From contig ML679962.1 in assembly GCA_007922225.1 (NCBI GenBank), positions 35,385,563 to 35,449,562 of the forward strand: a stretch of 64,000 nt of DNA, written 5' to 3'. The notes under the pieces are model-generated. The model searched no databases. It was not told where the DNA came from and saw only the letters and a program-made list of their open reading frames with translations. This DNA is from Emydura subglobosa (taxonomy: Eukaryota > Chordata > Testudines > Chelidae). Position 1 is the first letter of the stretch. Every line of letters starts with the position of its first letter. A program made the translations under genes and the position numbers. This document shows positions 47,950-60,336 of this stretch, in pieces.

Positions 47950-50242
47950 TTGCATGATCATGGGAGATCTCAATTTGAGTGACATATGCTGGAGGTGTCA
48001 TGCTGGCAGTACTAAAACATCCTTGGAATTTCTAAACATTATAGATGAAAATTTCCTAACTTACAAAATGTTGTGGGGATTCTTTATTAGATCTTGTCCT
48101 AGCAGATGAAGATGAACTGGTCACGGAACTAAAACTAATAGCAGCTTAGGTACAAGTGATCATGACTTGATCACATTTATAATGTACAAGTAGAAGTAAG
48201 TCCAGACTAGTGGTATGTATACTTGGTTTCCTTTTAGGACCAGTTTCATAAAGCTTGAAAATAATTATGAGCCAAATCAGCTGGGAGGAAGACTTTGATC
48301 TTGAAACTGGGAATGATTTAAGAATGCAAAAAGCCACAGTCCCACAACTGAGGAAGAAGGCTGTGCTGGTTAAAAAACCAATCTGGTTTAAAAGGGAAGT
48401 GAAGACATGTATTAAAAAACAGAATTAATAATATATAATAAATGGAAGAAAGGTGAAGTTGATAGTAATGCATATAAATCAGAAGTTAGGAACTGTTGAA
48501 AATTGATAAGGGAAGCTGGGTAGCACAAAGAGAACTTTATTAATAATGTTAAAGGAGGGTAATGTAATTAATGTAAATCAACATGGGTTTATGGGAAATA
48601 GAGCCTGTCAAACTAACTTGGCATCTTTTTTGATGAGATTACAAATGTAATAGATAAAGTAAATAGTGTTGACATAATATACTTGTCTAGGGCATTTGAC
48701 TTGGTACCACACAACATTTTGGTTAAAAAACTAGAATGATATACAATTAACAAGGCACATGATACATGGGTTAAAAATTGACTAACTGATATGTCTCAAT
48801 GTATTTGTAAATGTGGAATCGTCATTACATGGGTGTGTTTCCAGTGGGGACCTCCAGGGATTGGTTCTTGGCCTTATGCTATTTAACCTTTTCATCAATG
48901 ACCTGAAAGAAAACATAAAATCATCACTGATAAAGTTTGCAGATGACACAAAACTTGGGGGAGTGGTAAATAATGAAGAGGATAGATTCAGAGCAATCTG
49001 AATCATTTGGTAAGTTGGATGTAAGCAATCAATATGTATTTCAGTATGGCAAAATATATATATCTAGGAACAAAGAATATAGGCAATTTTTATAGGATGG
49101 GGGATTCTATCCTGGCAAGCAGTGACTCTGAAAAAGATTTGGGGGTCATGTTGGATAATCAGCTGAACAAGAGCTCCCAGTATGATGCTGTGTGCAAAAG
49201 AGCTAATGTGATCCTGGGATACATAAACAAGAATCTCAAGCAGGAGTGGAGAGATTATTGTACTTCTGTATTTGGCACTGATGCGACTGCTGCTGGAATT
49301 CTGTGTCCAGTTTTGGTTCCCACAATTCAAGAGGAATATTGATAAATTGGACAGGGTTCGGAGAAGAGCCATGAGAATGATTAAAGGATTAAAAAAAATG
49401 CCTTATAGCAGGGGTGTCAAACATACGGCCCGCGGGCCGCATTTAGCCCGCGAGCCTTTGTTATGTGGCCCGCGAACCTCTTTGATCCCGTCCGCCGAAT
49501 GAGAGAAGAGTCGCCGCCGAAATTCTGCATTGCCGCTTTAAGAGATTTGTGGGACCAGTGCCTTAAAGCGGCAATTCGTTTAGCTCCAGCCCCCTGCCGC
49601 CGAAAAGGGGAACTCGTCCTCATTTTTTCGGCGGAGGGTATTCCTCCTCGAAATCTCTCAAAGTGGCAATGTCAGTGTTCCCACAGCAAAAGGGCAGTGC
49701 TGAAAGCTGCTGATGCTGCGCTGCCAAAAATGGGCAGAGTGCCTGAAATATTCGGCGGAGAGCATTGTATGGCTCCTTCAAAGTACAGGTTCTGTGATTC
49801 CGGCCCGTCACTTTGAGCGAGTTTGACACCCCTGCCTTATAGTGATAGATTCAAGGAGCTTGATCTATTTAGCTTAATAAAGAAAAGTTAAGGGTCAACT
49901 TGATTAGTCTAAGTTTTACATAAAAAAACAAATATTTAATAATGGGCTCTTCAATCTAGCAGAGAAAAGTGTAACATGATTCAATGGCTGGAAATTAGAA
50001 CTAGACAAATTCAGACTGGAAGTAAGGTATGCATTTTATACAGTGAGTGTAGTTAACTGTTGAAATAATTTACCAAGGGTCATGGTGGATTCTCAATCAC
50101 TGACCATTTTAAATTCAGGATTGGATGTTTGTTTGAAAGAACTGCCTCTAGGAATTATTTTGGGGCAGTCCTATGGCCTGTGTTATACAGGACAGCTGAT
50201 TAAATGGTCACAATGGTCCCTTCTGGCCTTGGCATCTATGAC
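47950..50242 (+). mobile_element. Degraded CR1 LINE in intron 5, interrupted by a hAT element
   Basis: GDLNLSDICWRCH-type sequence lies near 47970. FMGNRACQTNLASFFDEI is near 48590, then a frame at 48813 has LFNLFINDLKENI and KFADDTKLGGVVN, the RT catalytic FADD block. From 49095 comes MGDSILASSDSEKDLGVMLD. After the nested insertion the tail ends near 50242 with GGTCACAATGGTCCCTTCTG. Stops and shifts are frequent. The insert at 49409-49834 splits it. Confidence 0.88.
49409..49834. mobile_element. 426-bp hAT-type element nested in CR1, perfect 8-bp target duplication
   Basis: The ends CAGGGGTGTCAAAC and GTTTGACACCCCTG are perfect 14-base inverted repeats. Both flanks are CCTTATAG (49401-49408 and 49835-49842). 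The interior has GGCCCGCGGGCC palindromic sequence and is GC-rich, with no transposase frame. It is younger than the CR1 it interrupts. Confidence 0.95.
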
Positions 50243-50727
50243 TGAAGTGCACTGAAAATAAGAGGAACTGCAAGAAGGTCTTCACAGTGTCTGCCCACAT
50301 AATGCATGGCTCTAAACATGATCCAGCCCTCACTTCCCTGAGCAATACAAATATTTTAAAGGAAAATCAAGCACACTATAGTCAGCCATTAATAATAAAT
50401 TCTAAAGTTCCAGCTGAAGAGAGGGAGGTTGTAAGGACAGTGATATATGTGAGTCAATGGGAATTTTAAAAGTAACTGTGCAAAAATAAAAAACATACCC
50501 GAGTTCACTTTTGTTTCTCTCTCTGTTGCTGGAATTGTCAAAAATACTCAAGGTTGAACTAATTGTGGTGTTGGCTGTTGGCTGTAAGTTTAAGCCCTAT
50601 ACATTGTTTGTTTGAAATGCTAATTATCTTAATTATAAGTGTTATCTCCACTTGCCCCATTTTTCTGTTTTCATATTAAGTGCTATCCAGCCTTGTGATT
50701 TATCTTACAAACCTTCTTCTTCTACAG

Positions 50728-50757
50728 AGCCACAGATCACAGATGAAGGTGGACCTG
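50728..50757 (+). CDS. MAP7D3: MAP7D3-like 30-base microexon (exon 6)
   Basis: A strong pyrimidine tract (CTTCTTCTTCTACAG) precedes a 30-base exon with donor GTAGTA. Both ends are phase 1, so inclusion or skipping keeps the frame. It encodes EPQITDEGGP (residues 171-180), an acidic insert between the RWSWGG motif and the NKRSTST segment. The frame match, good acceptor and donor, and position support it, but ten residues cannot be confirmed by homology from memory. It may be alternatively spliced. Confidence 0.72.
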
Positions 50758-51511
50758 GTAGTATTGATTTCCAAAATGGCCTTTTGCTATTACTTTACAC
50801 TAACAACTAACCTTTTGAACTAGAATTCTCACTTTCACTGATTGGAGTTAAAGGGAGTTACTTTTACATAGACCTATTGCTGGATCTGGGTCAGCAGTGG
50901 CTCAGAGCACTGCAGAAGCAGCACACTTGGTCCTCTCCAGAGGTCGTGCGCTATATCTTTAACAGTCCCTCCCATCCAATTAAGATGGAACTTTTCATTG
51001 ATGAGATCATTAGAGAGTCTGAGACAGGATATTATCTGCAGTTTAGTGCCTCAAGGGCGAGGATATAAAGCATGGAAAAAATGGGAGATCTTTCTGGCTT
51101 TATCAGGGGTATGACTCTAGGTATATGCTGAATGTATACAGTACTCTGTGAACCAGGATTTTGTAAATACTGATTTGTCAGTCTCCTCTAAAGTACAACA
51201 AAAAGTTGAGATTGCTTTGCAAACAGTTTAAACACTGGCTGGAAAACTCTCCAGTGCACAAATTTGGTACATTCAGAAATGGTACATTTTCATGATATAT
51301 TACAAACAAATATACAGGGGAGCCTTTTCCTTTCCATAAATTTAATTTCTATGGAAGTATTTTGCAAAAGTAGTGAGTGACAATTATTCCAATGAGTGAT
51401 AGTGGTTCCAAATTTTTAAAATTCATTTTCCATTGACTTTCTAGCACCTTCCATAGAAGAGGTTGAGACACACTCCTAGACTAATTTATAAGCAATTCAA
51501 AGGGTTTCTAA
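50758..51511 (+). other. Intron 6, proximal part, nothing recognised
   Basis: AT-rich intron sequence. The 63-residue frame at 50877 has no recognised domain. Confidence 0.5.
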
Positions 51512-51751
51512 GGCCAAGTCTACATTTGTTGGTGTGTTATACTAGCAGAAGCACTCTCAATGTGGACACCATTTATACCAACAAAACTTGTTTTTGCTGG
51601 TACGGTTTATTCCAGCAAAATAATTGCCTAATTTAACTGCATCTACACTCGAGGCTCTTGCTGGCACAACAGCATCAGTCAGAGATCGTGCATTTTCACA
51701 CCCCTGACCGACATAGCTATGCCGGCAAAAGTTTGTGGTGTAGACCTGGCC
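51512..51751. mobile_element. TAA-flanked terminal-inverted-repeat element (Harbinger-like), intron 6
   Basis: The ends GGCCAAGTCTACATTTG and GTGGTGTAGACCTGGCC are inverted repeats. TAA flanks both sides (51509-51511 and 51752-51754). No coding capacity. Confidence 0.78.
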
Positions 51752-51825
51752 TAAATGTAATCAAGGAAATTAATTTTTGTAACTCAGGGATGAGTTACAG
51801 CTACCTCATCTAAGACCCAGCTAAG

Positions 51826-52120
51826 TTCACCACCTGTGGAACTCCTTGCCGGAGGATGTTGTGAAGGCCAGTACTATAACGGAGTTCAAAAAAGAACTAC
51901 ATAAGTTCATGGAGGATAGGTTCATCAGTGGCTATTAGCCAGGATAGGCAGGGATTGCTGTTTGCCAGAGGCTGAGAATGGCCAACAGGATGAATCACCC
52001 GATTAACTGTTCTATTTATTCCCTCTGAAGCGCCTGGCATTGGCCATTGTTGGAAGACAGGATACTGGGCTAGATGGACCTCTGGTCTGACCCAATATGG
52101 CCATTCTTATGTTTTTAAGT
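51826..52120 (+). mobile_element. CR1 LINE 3' fragment, intron 6
   Basis: TGGAACTCCTTGCCGGAGGA, GTGAAGGCCAGTACTATAAC and CATGGAGGATAGGTTCATC align with the 3' part of the copy at 21300-22197, ending TGACCCAATATGGCCATTC. It is clearly the same CR1 subfamily, 5'-truncated. Confidence 0.9.
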
Positions 52121-53897
52121 CAATGAGCACTGAAAAATCTGTGCATTCTTGTGGCTATACTAATCTAGTCCAGGTGTCTCATAACGCTGACAATATGAGG
52201 CTTGAAAACTCAATGAAAGTTTAACTGAGCATGGTTTAACTGCCACATCTTATTCTGGCAACCATAGCAGAAGTGCACGTTTTTTCCCTCTTCTCCTGTT
52301 CCCCTCTGCGTGGATTGACAGTTTTCTCCAAAATTAACCAATTTGACTGGATTGGTTCACCTCTATTAAACGTGATCGCTTTAAATCCAGTTGTTCCCCA
52401 CTGCACCGTCTAATTTCTCTCGAAAGCCAGATTAAAGTATCAAGTTTGCCCTGATTTTGGAAAAGTCATATTTATCTCTGCTCTTCTTTTGTTTTCTCCA
52501 TTTCCAAATGACAGCAAAAACAAAATGTGTTCTTTATTGCTCATAGTTAAAGACAGCCCCAGTTTTATTTTAAACTAGTAATAAGTCTGTATTTCCTTCT
52601 TGTTCCGGACGCACACAAATCTTGACTGTCTCATTCTTGAACTATGATGTCACTATACAGGTCCATCAAAAATTACCAGAGTTCTCCAACAAAAGTGTCG
52701 GGCCTCATATTTCTGATGTGAAACAAAGCTTGAGGCTGTATGTATACATCATCAAGTAGCAATAGGGGCACATGCCCCTTTTTTGTTTGCAATTTACCTT
52801 TATGGGTTTTGCATAAAGACTGTTCTATCTGTTCAGCAATCTAAATAATCTTGATCTGAAACCTCTCTGTGCACCTTAATCCTGTTTTCCTGGGTTTCTT
52901 AGGTTTGTTTTGGTTAAAGTATTTTGTCTTGTCCAAGAAACAGCAAGAGGCAAATGTAAAGTATACATTACAGGCACTAGAACTGCAAGATTCAGTTCAC
53001 ACTGAGACACACAGTCAGGCAGCCAGATTTGCTATCCAGTTTTAACTCTGTGAAGACAAAATTCTGTTAGATCAATTTTTAAGATCTCTTGAGAAATTGA
53101 AACAAATTACTGCAGCCTTGTCATGTCCAGTACTGGTTTGGTCTTCTTTTGCCTAGTGTGCAAGAAAGGTATAGGTTTTCCCTGGGTCTACAATTAATAG
53201 TAATATCCCATCTCAAAATTTGATGTAGAGAAATAGATAATAAATGCTTATGCAATCACCCATGTTAGCTTTTTGTATCAATAAACTAACCTTCAGATTC
53301 ATTTTTCATATGTACAGCTATCTCACCCAAGCAGTATTGAATAAAATCAACCCTTGAATCAATTTCCGCCTTACGTTGCACATTTACTCCAATTCTTGCA
53401 ATTTTCCACATGTAAATGATTTATAACTTTCTTTTTCCAAAGAAAATCCTACAAGCACAGAACGAAGTCATACCAATAGTTAAGAAACCATGGATTTAAT
53501 GTAATGAAAACTTTTGCTCAAGAAAATCCTCTTTATTTTAAGAGGTGAACACGCATTTTTCTTGGATAATTTCCTAGGACCTCAGAAGCAATTCTTCCCA
53601 TTAATGGCCAGATTAGAGGAATAATTGAAGCCATCTTATCAAGTCATTAAAATAGTGTCAGCCAGACAAGTTAAGTAGGGTTCGTTAGAATCCTAAACAG
53701 TGAGTGTAACTTAAAGCTTTCTTGCAATAGGAAATGCAAGTACCATGTACATATCTCTTGTTCATAAGTGAGCTACTTATTAAAACTTTTTACCCTAAGA
53801 GTTGAATCAACATATGTCAGTGATTTTTTTCAGCTTTTCATAGAGATCAAAAGCCAGTAAGGATTTGTCTAAGTGCCAAGATTGCACTAGGTTATTA
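52121..53897 (+). other. Intron 6, middle, nothing recognised
   Basis: No exon or named repeat was recognised. Confidence 0.45.
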
Positions 53898-54355
53898 GGC
53901 CTGGTCTGCTTACAGTTGCACCTGTTTAACTAAAGTTGTGATATTAAACTGGTTGACTTTGCACATGGACACTCTTATATGGGCTTAAATCTGCCTTCTA
54001 TCTGCTTCGTTTGCAGGAACATGTTAAATTCATGTGAGTGTCCACGTACAAAGTTGCAGCAGTTTAACTAAACATCACACCTTTGCTTAAACTGATGTAA
54101 CTTCTATGTGTATACAAGCCCTAATAATTTTTAAAACAGATTTAGTTAAACTAGTCTAAACCTGTGTGAACGTTCTTATTTCAGTTGGAGAAGCTTATTT
54201 TGGTTTAGCTTAAACCTGTTCCTAATTGATTTAAGATGAAGTGGAGTAAGCTGGTTTAAACCAGTGTCTATACAACCTTTTGCACCAGTGCAACTGAATC
54301 AGTGTGAAATAATTACTTTATTTAAACCAATGCAACTTTGTATGTAGAGCAGGCC
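53898..54355. mobile_element. GGCC-ended terminal-inverted-repeat element, intron 6
   Basis: The ends GGCCTGGTCTGCTTACA and GTATGTAGAGCAGGCC are inverted repeats. Flanks are TTA (53895-53897) and TAA (54356-54358). Internal segments with TTTAACTAAA and TTTAAACCA are repeated in both orientations, giving a largely self-complementary interior. Confidence 0.65.
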
Positions 54356-54380
54356 TAAGATATTTGGTGCCTACTCTAAA

Positions 54381-54565
54381 GGCCTGTCTTCATGAACACT
54401 TACTGTGTGGCAAGTTAGTGTGTAAATTACTGTTGAACAGCAGTACATCAAAACACACTAGGGAACTTTTAGTGTGCAGCAGCAAGGTCCACAGGGATAG
54501 TTAGTGTGTGGCATGCTGGAGCTATCGATTTATACACCAGCTTGCTGCACAATAACTGTTCAGAT
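54381..54565 (+). mobile_element. Half of a GGCC-ended DNA element, right end missing
   Basis: The left end GGCCTGTCTTCATGAACACT resembles the TIR group here, and the interior contains TTAGTGTGTAAATTAC and TTAGTGTGTGGCATGC. No matching right terminus was found, so it is truncated or decayed. Confidence 0.4.
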
Positions 54566-55425
54566 AGATGTGTACTGAATTCATGAGCGTTGAGATTTGG
54601 GCTCCGTCCTTTTTCAAGTCACCTATTTAGAGCCACATCCTTGAGCTTCCTCTGCTGTAGCCCTTTGAGTAAATATACTCAAATATACTTGGGCTCTGAG
54701 AACTTGTATACTTGCTGAACATATAAGAACCATTGCTTAGCAGAATGATTGAGTAATGTTTCCTAGGACATGATCTCATTTACCCTCTCTTTGGATCCCA
54801 GCATAGTAGCATACCATAGACCAACCCCCAATTTTCATGCCAATTTTGAAAATTTCAAGCAAGCGAAACACTCAGGTTTAGTTTTACAATCTTATGTATC
54901 ACTTGTACTTGGAGACTGTAGATTTTTTTGATAACTGAAGTTTGTTTGAGTAGTTAGGCCATTGCTACATGCTTTTGAAAATCCCACTTCTAGTTCATAT
55001 CCTATTTTTTTTTTTTTAATTACAGGAAAGAAAAATAGCAAGGAAGTGATGGGAAATAACCACTAGTAGATGTAATTTCCTTTAAAAAATTCCTAATACC
55101 GAAAAGAAAAGTTTCCTGAAATTCATATAAAAACTCTGAAAGCTGTTGCAGCTATCCCAGTTCTCTGGCATCTTCCGTTATAAAATAGCCTTTCTGTCTG
55201 CCTTAGAAAAAGTGTCCCAAACTTAAATCTCCATTTCTGGCATTTACTATTCAGATGCTGTACAATAGATCTTTCAATTCATGCTGTGGGAGTGGAATGT
55301 CCTAAAAAAGGAAAAAAAGTATGGTAGTGTCACTGAGACAGAAGATTTTTGCACCTCCTAAAAACACTGAGTTTCTTGGCGTTTCAAGATGGGTAGCACT
55401 GTAGCAATTTCTGGGGGTTGTACTG

Positions 55426-55445
55426 ACACACACACACACACACAC
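55426..55445 (+). repeat. CA dinucleotide microsatellite
   Basis: Ten CA units in intron 6, preceded by TACTGA. Confidence 0.9.
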
Positions 55446-55724
55446 GGTATCCAGTATGTCATAGGCAGGCCATTCCAGTCAAATCCTTGTCTATTGGCTG
55501 CTTCTAGAAGAAACTGCCATAGCATGCTAGGGAGCCTTTTGAAAAGGGAAAAGAAGCTCCTTCCAAGGTTAATAACCCTGCTTTCCATTTAATATGGCTT
55601 TATTTGCTAATAAGTTAACCAGCTTTGCCATCAGCATTTGATATGCATGCAACGTAATGTGCAGAATTTTAGATTTTTACCGTATGGTTTGTGCTACTTT
55701 TAGCATGCACTGCTAGGAAATGTT

Positions 55725-55812
55725 TACCTACCTCAAAGAGTTTTGTGATTTATGAATTAATGTTTGTAAAATGCTTTGAGATCCTTGAGTGGGAAGTACT
55801 GTATAAAAGAAT
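55725..55812 (+). mobile_element. MIR-like SINE 3' end, intron 6
   Basis: CTACCTCAAAGAGTTTTGTG, AATGTTTGTAAAATGC and TTTGAGATCCTTGAGTGGGA are the CORE and tail of MIR-like elements. Confidence 0.65.
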
Positions 55813-55938
55813 CAGAGCGAAAGTGGAAATGGCTTTTGGGATGTAATACTTACGCTTCCAAAGTTATCCTCCGATACATATGTTACAAGACACTTCTGAC
55901 ATGAAGATAAATGCTAAAATAAACGTTTCTTTTTGCAG

Positions 55939-56040
55939 CCAACAAACGTTCTACATCCACAGCAAACCTCAAACAAACAGAAGCTGTCATCAATAAACGA
56001 TTGTCGTCTTCTGCAGCACTTCTAAACTCTCCTGATCGAA
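55939..56040 (+). CDS. MAP7D3: MAP7D3-like coding exon 7
   Basis: The acceptor is TTTCTTTTTGCAG and the donor the consensus GTAAGT; both ends are phase 1 (102 bases, residues 181-214). It encodes ANKRSTSTANLKQTEAVI then NKRLSSSAALLNSPDR. The INKRLSSSSATLLNSPDR-type motif is shared by MAP7, MAP7D1, MAP7D2 and MAP7D3 and is a reliable family signature. Confidence 0.95.
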
Positions 56041-56682
56041 GTAAGTGTGTTTGGGTTTTTTTGAGGGAGTTACCTGGTTTCTTGGGGAATAGATAATGAG
56101 TGTACTGCTCCTACTTGTTAGTTCACTTCTCGTGTAATCTTAAATGTATTTTACCCAATTTGTTAATCCAGCAAACCGTGCAGTTCTTTGACCCAAATCT
56201 TGGATGTGATCTCTGTGTTAGAGCAGAAGAGTAATGGGAAAGATCACTTTTCATATTTCTAGGATTCAGTTTTACTAAAGCCAAATCTTGGTGAATGATT
56301 TATTAATTAATCATTTCACACCAACTCTAAGGGTTTGCATGCCTTAAATCACAGACTTAATTTTAGATTATATGAAAAATAGTAATTCTTTAAAAAAAAA
56401 AAAATTGACAAAGCAACTATTTTCCTGAGTTAAATAGCTTCAAATCTTTGGCCATAACGTATTCACAACAAAAATAAATTTGCATCTTGGCATTAAAAAT
56501 CTGTAGCATGGCCCTGAACACATGCTCTACAGATTTCAGAGCCCTGGGTCCTTGTAAGATGTAGAATTGTAGTGTAACAAATGGGCAAAAAAGATGAAAA
56601 TTCTGCTGTTCCTTTTTTCACTTTGTCCTTGGGCATTGAGGTTTCATGGGACGCATCTTCCATTAATTTCAGTGTATTCACC

Positions 56683-56813
56683 CAGTGGTTTTCAACCTTT
56701 TTTCATTTGTAGACTTCTAAAAAATTTCAAATGGAGGTGTGGACCCCTTTGGAAGTCTTAGCGATAGTCTGTGGACTCCAAAGGGTTCGCAGACCACAGG
56801 TTGAAAACCACTG
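56683..56813. mobile_element. 131-bp hAT MITE, CAGTGGTTTTCAACC ends, intron 7
   Basis: The ends CAGTGGTTTTCAACCTTTTT and AGGTTGAAAACCACTG are inverted repeats. The flanks TATTCACC (56675-56682) and TATTAAAC (56814-56821) match at six of eight bases, consistent with an aged target duplication. Confidence 0.85.
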
Positions 56814-57638
56814 TATTAAACTATTTCACCTTACAAACTTGATAGTGATGTACATAATTTTTTTCCAGATTGGAGCATTGATTGTACTCTTGGTTTTTAG
56901 ATGGTGTTTATCTCTGTTCTCTCCAAAAAAAACAGAGATAAACACTGCTGAGCCTACTGCTGTTGAGGGATGTAATCAACCTGAAATCCAGTTAGTTTTT
57001 AAAAATGAGTTGCTTATATCACATGTGCCCCAGTGGCCCCCTGTCAATTTCTGTGGTTTTACATTCACATTTTATATTTTTAAAGGTTTCTCCTGGTGCT
57101 GTGTAAAATCATACCAGCAGTGGCAATACTATCAAATGCATAAAGTAAACAAACTGGGAAAATGGAATTATTTTTTTCTCCTTTTTCTATTATAGTGAGC
57201 GTGTTACGTGTAGCATTAAGTACATTTTCAGACAGAAGAGTGATTTTAAAAAAAGAATTCTGAACAAGCACCAGTAAATAATACCAATAAGGCTATAGTT
57301 CTAGGCCTGGCTACAGTCCTCTTACGAAGTACATTCATAATGCCTTTTCCACACCAAAAAGCTGATAGTAACGCTAAGAAGGTCGTTAATCTACTCTTAG
57401 AGGATAAAAGTAAAAATTAATTCCACCACGACCATGAATAACCTTCTGTTTGTTTTATGTTCTCAAGGCTAAGAGAGAGCTCCCTGAACCCTCTGTGATG
57501 CTATGTTTAGAGGGCAGACATGGTGGACTGCTTCCCTCCTTCCAGAAATTACTATTCCTTGTTATTACAAAAATCATGCATAAACTGAGGAGAAAAGATA
57601 AGATTTTTTTCTGAAGTCTGACATGAAGACAGACTAAG

Positions 57639-57765
57639 GGCTCAATCCTGCAAACTGATGTACATGTGGATAACTTTACATGTGTGATTATGCCTGTTAA
57701 AGTCAGTGGGACTACTCGTGACTAGAATTATTGATGTATATCAATGTTTGCAGGATTAGGCTCTA
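57639..57765. mobile_element. Short inverted-repeat element, GGGCTCAATCCTGCAAAC ends, intron 7
   Basis: The left GGCTCAATCCTGCAAAC and right GTTTGCAGGATTAGGCTC are inverted repeats. The interior has ACTTTACATGTGTGATTATG and AGTCAGTGGGACTACTCG, a common noncoding reptile element. Confidence 0.7.
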
Positions 57766-57978
57766 GGTCTGAACCAGAAACAAAGGGGTTTATTAAATTA
57801 TGGTTTATGTGCACACTAGCACAGAAAGGAAAAAATACTTAATAAATTATCAGCCAAAAGGGATTGCTACTAAACCTGCTGGCTTTCTGTAAGATCTTCT
57901 TGTGACAGATAGGGCAACTTCCTCCAGTATCGTTTGGAAACCCTGTTGTATTAAGTTGTTTAAGATAAATGGTTTACC

Positions 57979-58712
57979 ATAGAATCATAGAAATCTAGGG
58001 CTGGAAGGAATCTTGAAGTCATTAAGGGCATCCCCCTGTGCTGTGGCAGGACCAAGTAACCCTAAACCATCCCTGACTGGTGTTTTGTCCAGCTTGTTTT
58101 TAAAAGCTTCCAAAGATGGGGACTCCATCCTTGGAAGCTTGTTCAAGAGCTTAACTACTCTTATGGTTGGAAAGTTCTTCCTAGTATCGAAACTAAATCT
58201 CCCTTGCTGCAGATTAAGTCCATTACTACTTGTCCTATCTTCAGTGGAGATGGAGGACAATTGACCACCTTCCTCTTTATAACAGCCCTTAATATATTGG
58301 AAGACTGTTATCAGGTTGCCCCTCAATCTTCTTTTGTCAAGACTAAACAAGCCCAGTTTTTTCAACCTTTTCTCGTAGGTTGAGTTTTCTAAACCTTTCA
58401 TCATTTTAGTTGCTCTCCTCTGAATTCTTTCCAGTTTGTCCACAACCTTCCTAAATGGTGGTGCCCAGAATTGGACACAGTACTCCAGCTCACCAGTGTT
58501 GATTCGAGCAGGATAATTAACTCCTGTGTCTTTCATACAACACTCCTTTGATGCACCCCAGAATCATATTAGCCTTTTTTGCAGCTGTGTCACATTGATG
58601 ACTCATTCAGTTTGTGATCCACTATACCCCCCAGATCCTTTTCAGCAATACTACCCCCTAAACCATTATATCCCATTTTGTATTTGTGCTTTTGATTTTT
58701 TCCTTCCCAGAT
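57979..58712 (-). mobile_element. CR1-type LINE fragment, minus strand, intron 7
   Basis: The minus-strand frame from 58536 reads LEYCVQFWAPPFRKVVDKLE then RIQRRATKMMKGLENSTYEK, KRRLRGNLITVFQYIKG and VKLLNKLPRMESPSLEAFKN. This is the RT C-terminal end, more intact than the other copies (183 codons open). The 3' UTR ends at the left with the complement of ATAGAATCATAG, a CR1-like terminal repeat. The plus-strand frame at 58013 is its shadow. Confidence 0.9.
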
Positions 58713-60336
58713 GAGGTACCACAGCTGCTCTGGGAAATTAAAACAGTAGGGTTTGATTATGGGAAATCACTCGGGTTATAACACCTCCAGAGAGGTACCA
58801 TGTCCTAGGGAGGTTTGGTTCAAACTGGATTCTCCAGATACCATCAGACAAGGAAAGAACTTTTGGATAAATAGTCTGAGCTTAAACTGATTCAGGGTTT
58901 CATCCTGCTTCTGGATCGAAGGTGGATGAACTTGTAACCAGAGGGAAAACTCAGTTCTGAGTTTTGAAGGACTAAAACCTACCAAAGCCCTAGGTTGGAG
59001 TTGGTAAGCTTTTCTGCATGCATGTAGGTTCTTTTATTATTTTAATGTTTTCTCTGTATTGCCTTTACCTTAAGAATAAATGTGTTTGCCTAGCAGGGGC
59101 TGTGTGGTGTCTTATAACTGTGGGCAATACACTGTTAATAGCCTTCGGAGAGAAAAGGAAAGCACAGATGCTGGCCTTCTATGGGGTCTGGCTCACTGGG
59201 GATATCACACTGTAAGGCAGGGAGCTGTGTAGCCTCAATATCTCTGAACAGAAGGGAGTGAGACATGGGTCTCTGCCCAAGAGAGGTGATGGCTGGGAAC
59301 CAGAAGTCTTAAAGTAGTGCCCTTGGTGGGGGGGAAAACAGGTACAGTTATCTTGAAACTGTGTCACTATTCACACTCTTTTGGAAAATGTCCAGTGCTC
59401 ACCTTTATTTTCTCAAACAGTCTGAAGCAAGAGAGATTTAGATCAAGACTTCAAGATTCTGCTCAGACCAACCCAATAAGTCAGAGCAACTGTACACTCT
59501 CGTTCTGGCTTCCAGAGAGCAACTAGTTTTTAGGTGAATGATGCATGGAATGTGCATCTATGACTTGCAGACCACTCTTCAGGTTCTGCTGCAGCTTTTC
59601 TGTGTCTCATCAGTTTCATGGGGTTCCCACCTTGATGGTTGTAACTTGTGTGCTGGGTCTAGCCTCACATATTGTCATCTGAGATGCTGGGGTTTTTTTT
59701 AATTGAATATTTTTTCTTCATTAGCCACCTTAACTGTACTTACATAGGGAAAATATGAAATACAAGGTTTCCCGTTCCTTTCACCACTAAGAACCCAGGT
59801 ATCAAAATATAACAATCATTTAGCATACTAGGATGTGGTTTCAAAGCTGTTTTGTTCTATTTAATAGTATAATTCAGATTAGCCTTTATGTCTTTAAGAC
59901 TTGTATGTATTTATACAGAACTTCTGTTTTAAGCACTCTTAAATGTTTATACCCCTGGTAATACTGGCCAGGTAGATATTTTTTACTCTTAAACTGAACT
60001 GGTTTAAAAACAAGTTAATCAAACACATTTTCCCTCAGTTTATCTAGAGCCTTATCATACACTTCTTTACTGAATCTTGATTGATTTGTCTTTTTTTACA
60101 GCAAGTTGGTGCACAGATTAGAAATGTAAGGATTCAGAATGATGATTATTTGTGCTCTCAAATTATTTGAGTGCACTTTTTATTTCTTGCCACAAGGTGG
60201 TTCTGTATGGTTCATAAATCAGATTTTGACTGAACTGCTGTGGCTATACTGTATAGAATAGCAGGGTAAGTGGTTAAAGGAACACTTTAGGATTCTATAT
60301 AAAATGTAATCACATAATTTGCACTTTCAATTACAG

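Larger units (their letters stand above)
56041..60336 (+). other. Intron 7, other sequence
   Basis: Apart from the three elements listed (56683-56813, 57639-57765, 57979-58712), I recognise nothing in this intron. The 154-residue frame at 56731 is partly made of the hAT element and has no domain. Confidence 0.5.

Noticed and set aside
49417..49829. Frames of 68-117 residues in the GC-rich stretch
   Set aside because: They are entirely inside the noncoding hAT insert and differ in every frame with no motif.
56731..57195. 154-residue plus-strand frame in intron 7
   Set aside because: Its start lies in a hAT MITE and the rest is AT-rich intron with Phe-rich composition.
58013..58264. Plus-strand frame MKSLRASPCAVAGPSN...
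   Set aside because: It is the antisense shadow of the CR1 frame on the minus strand.
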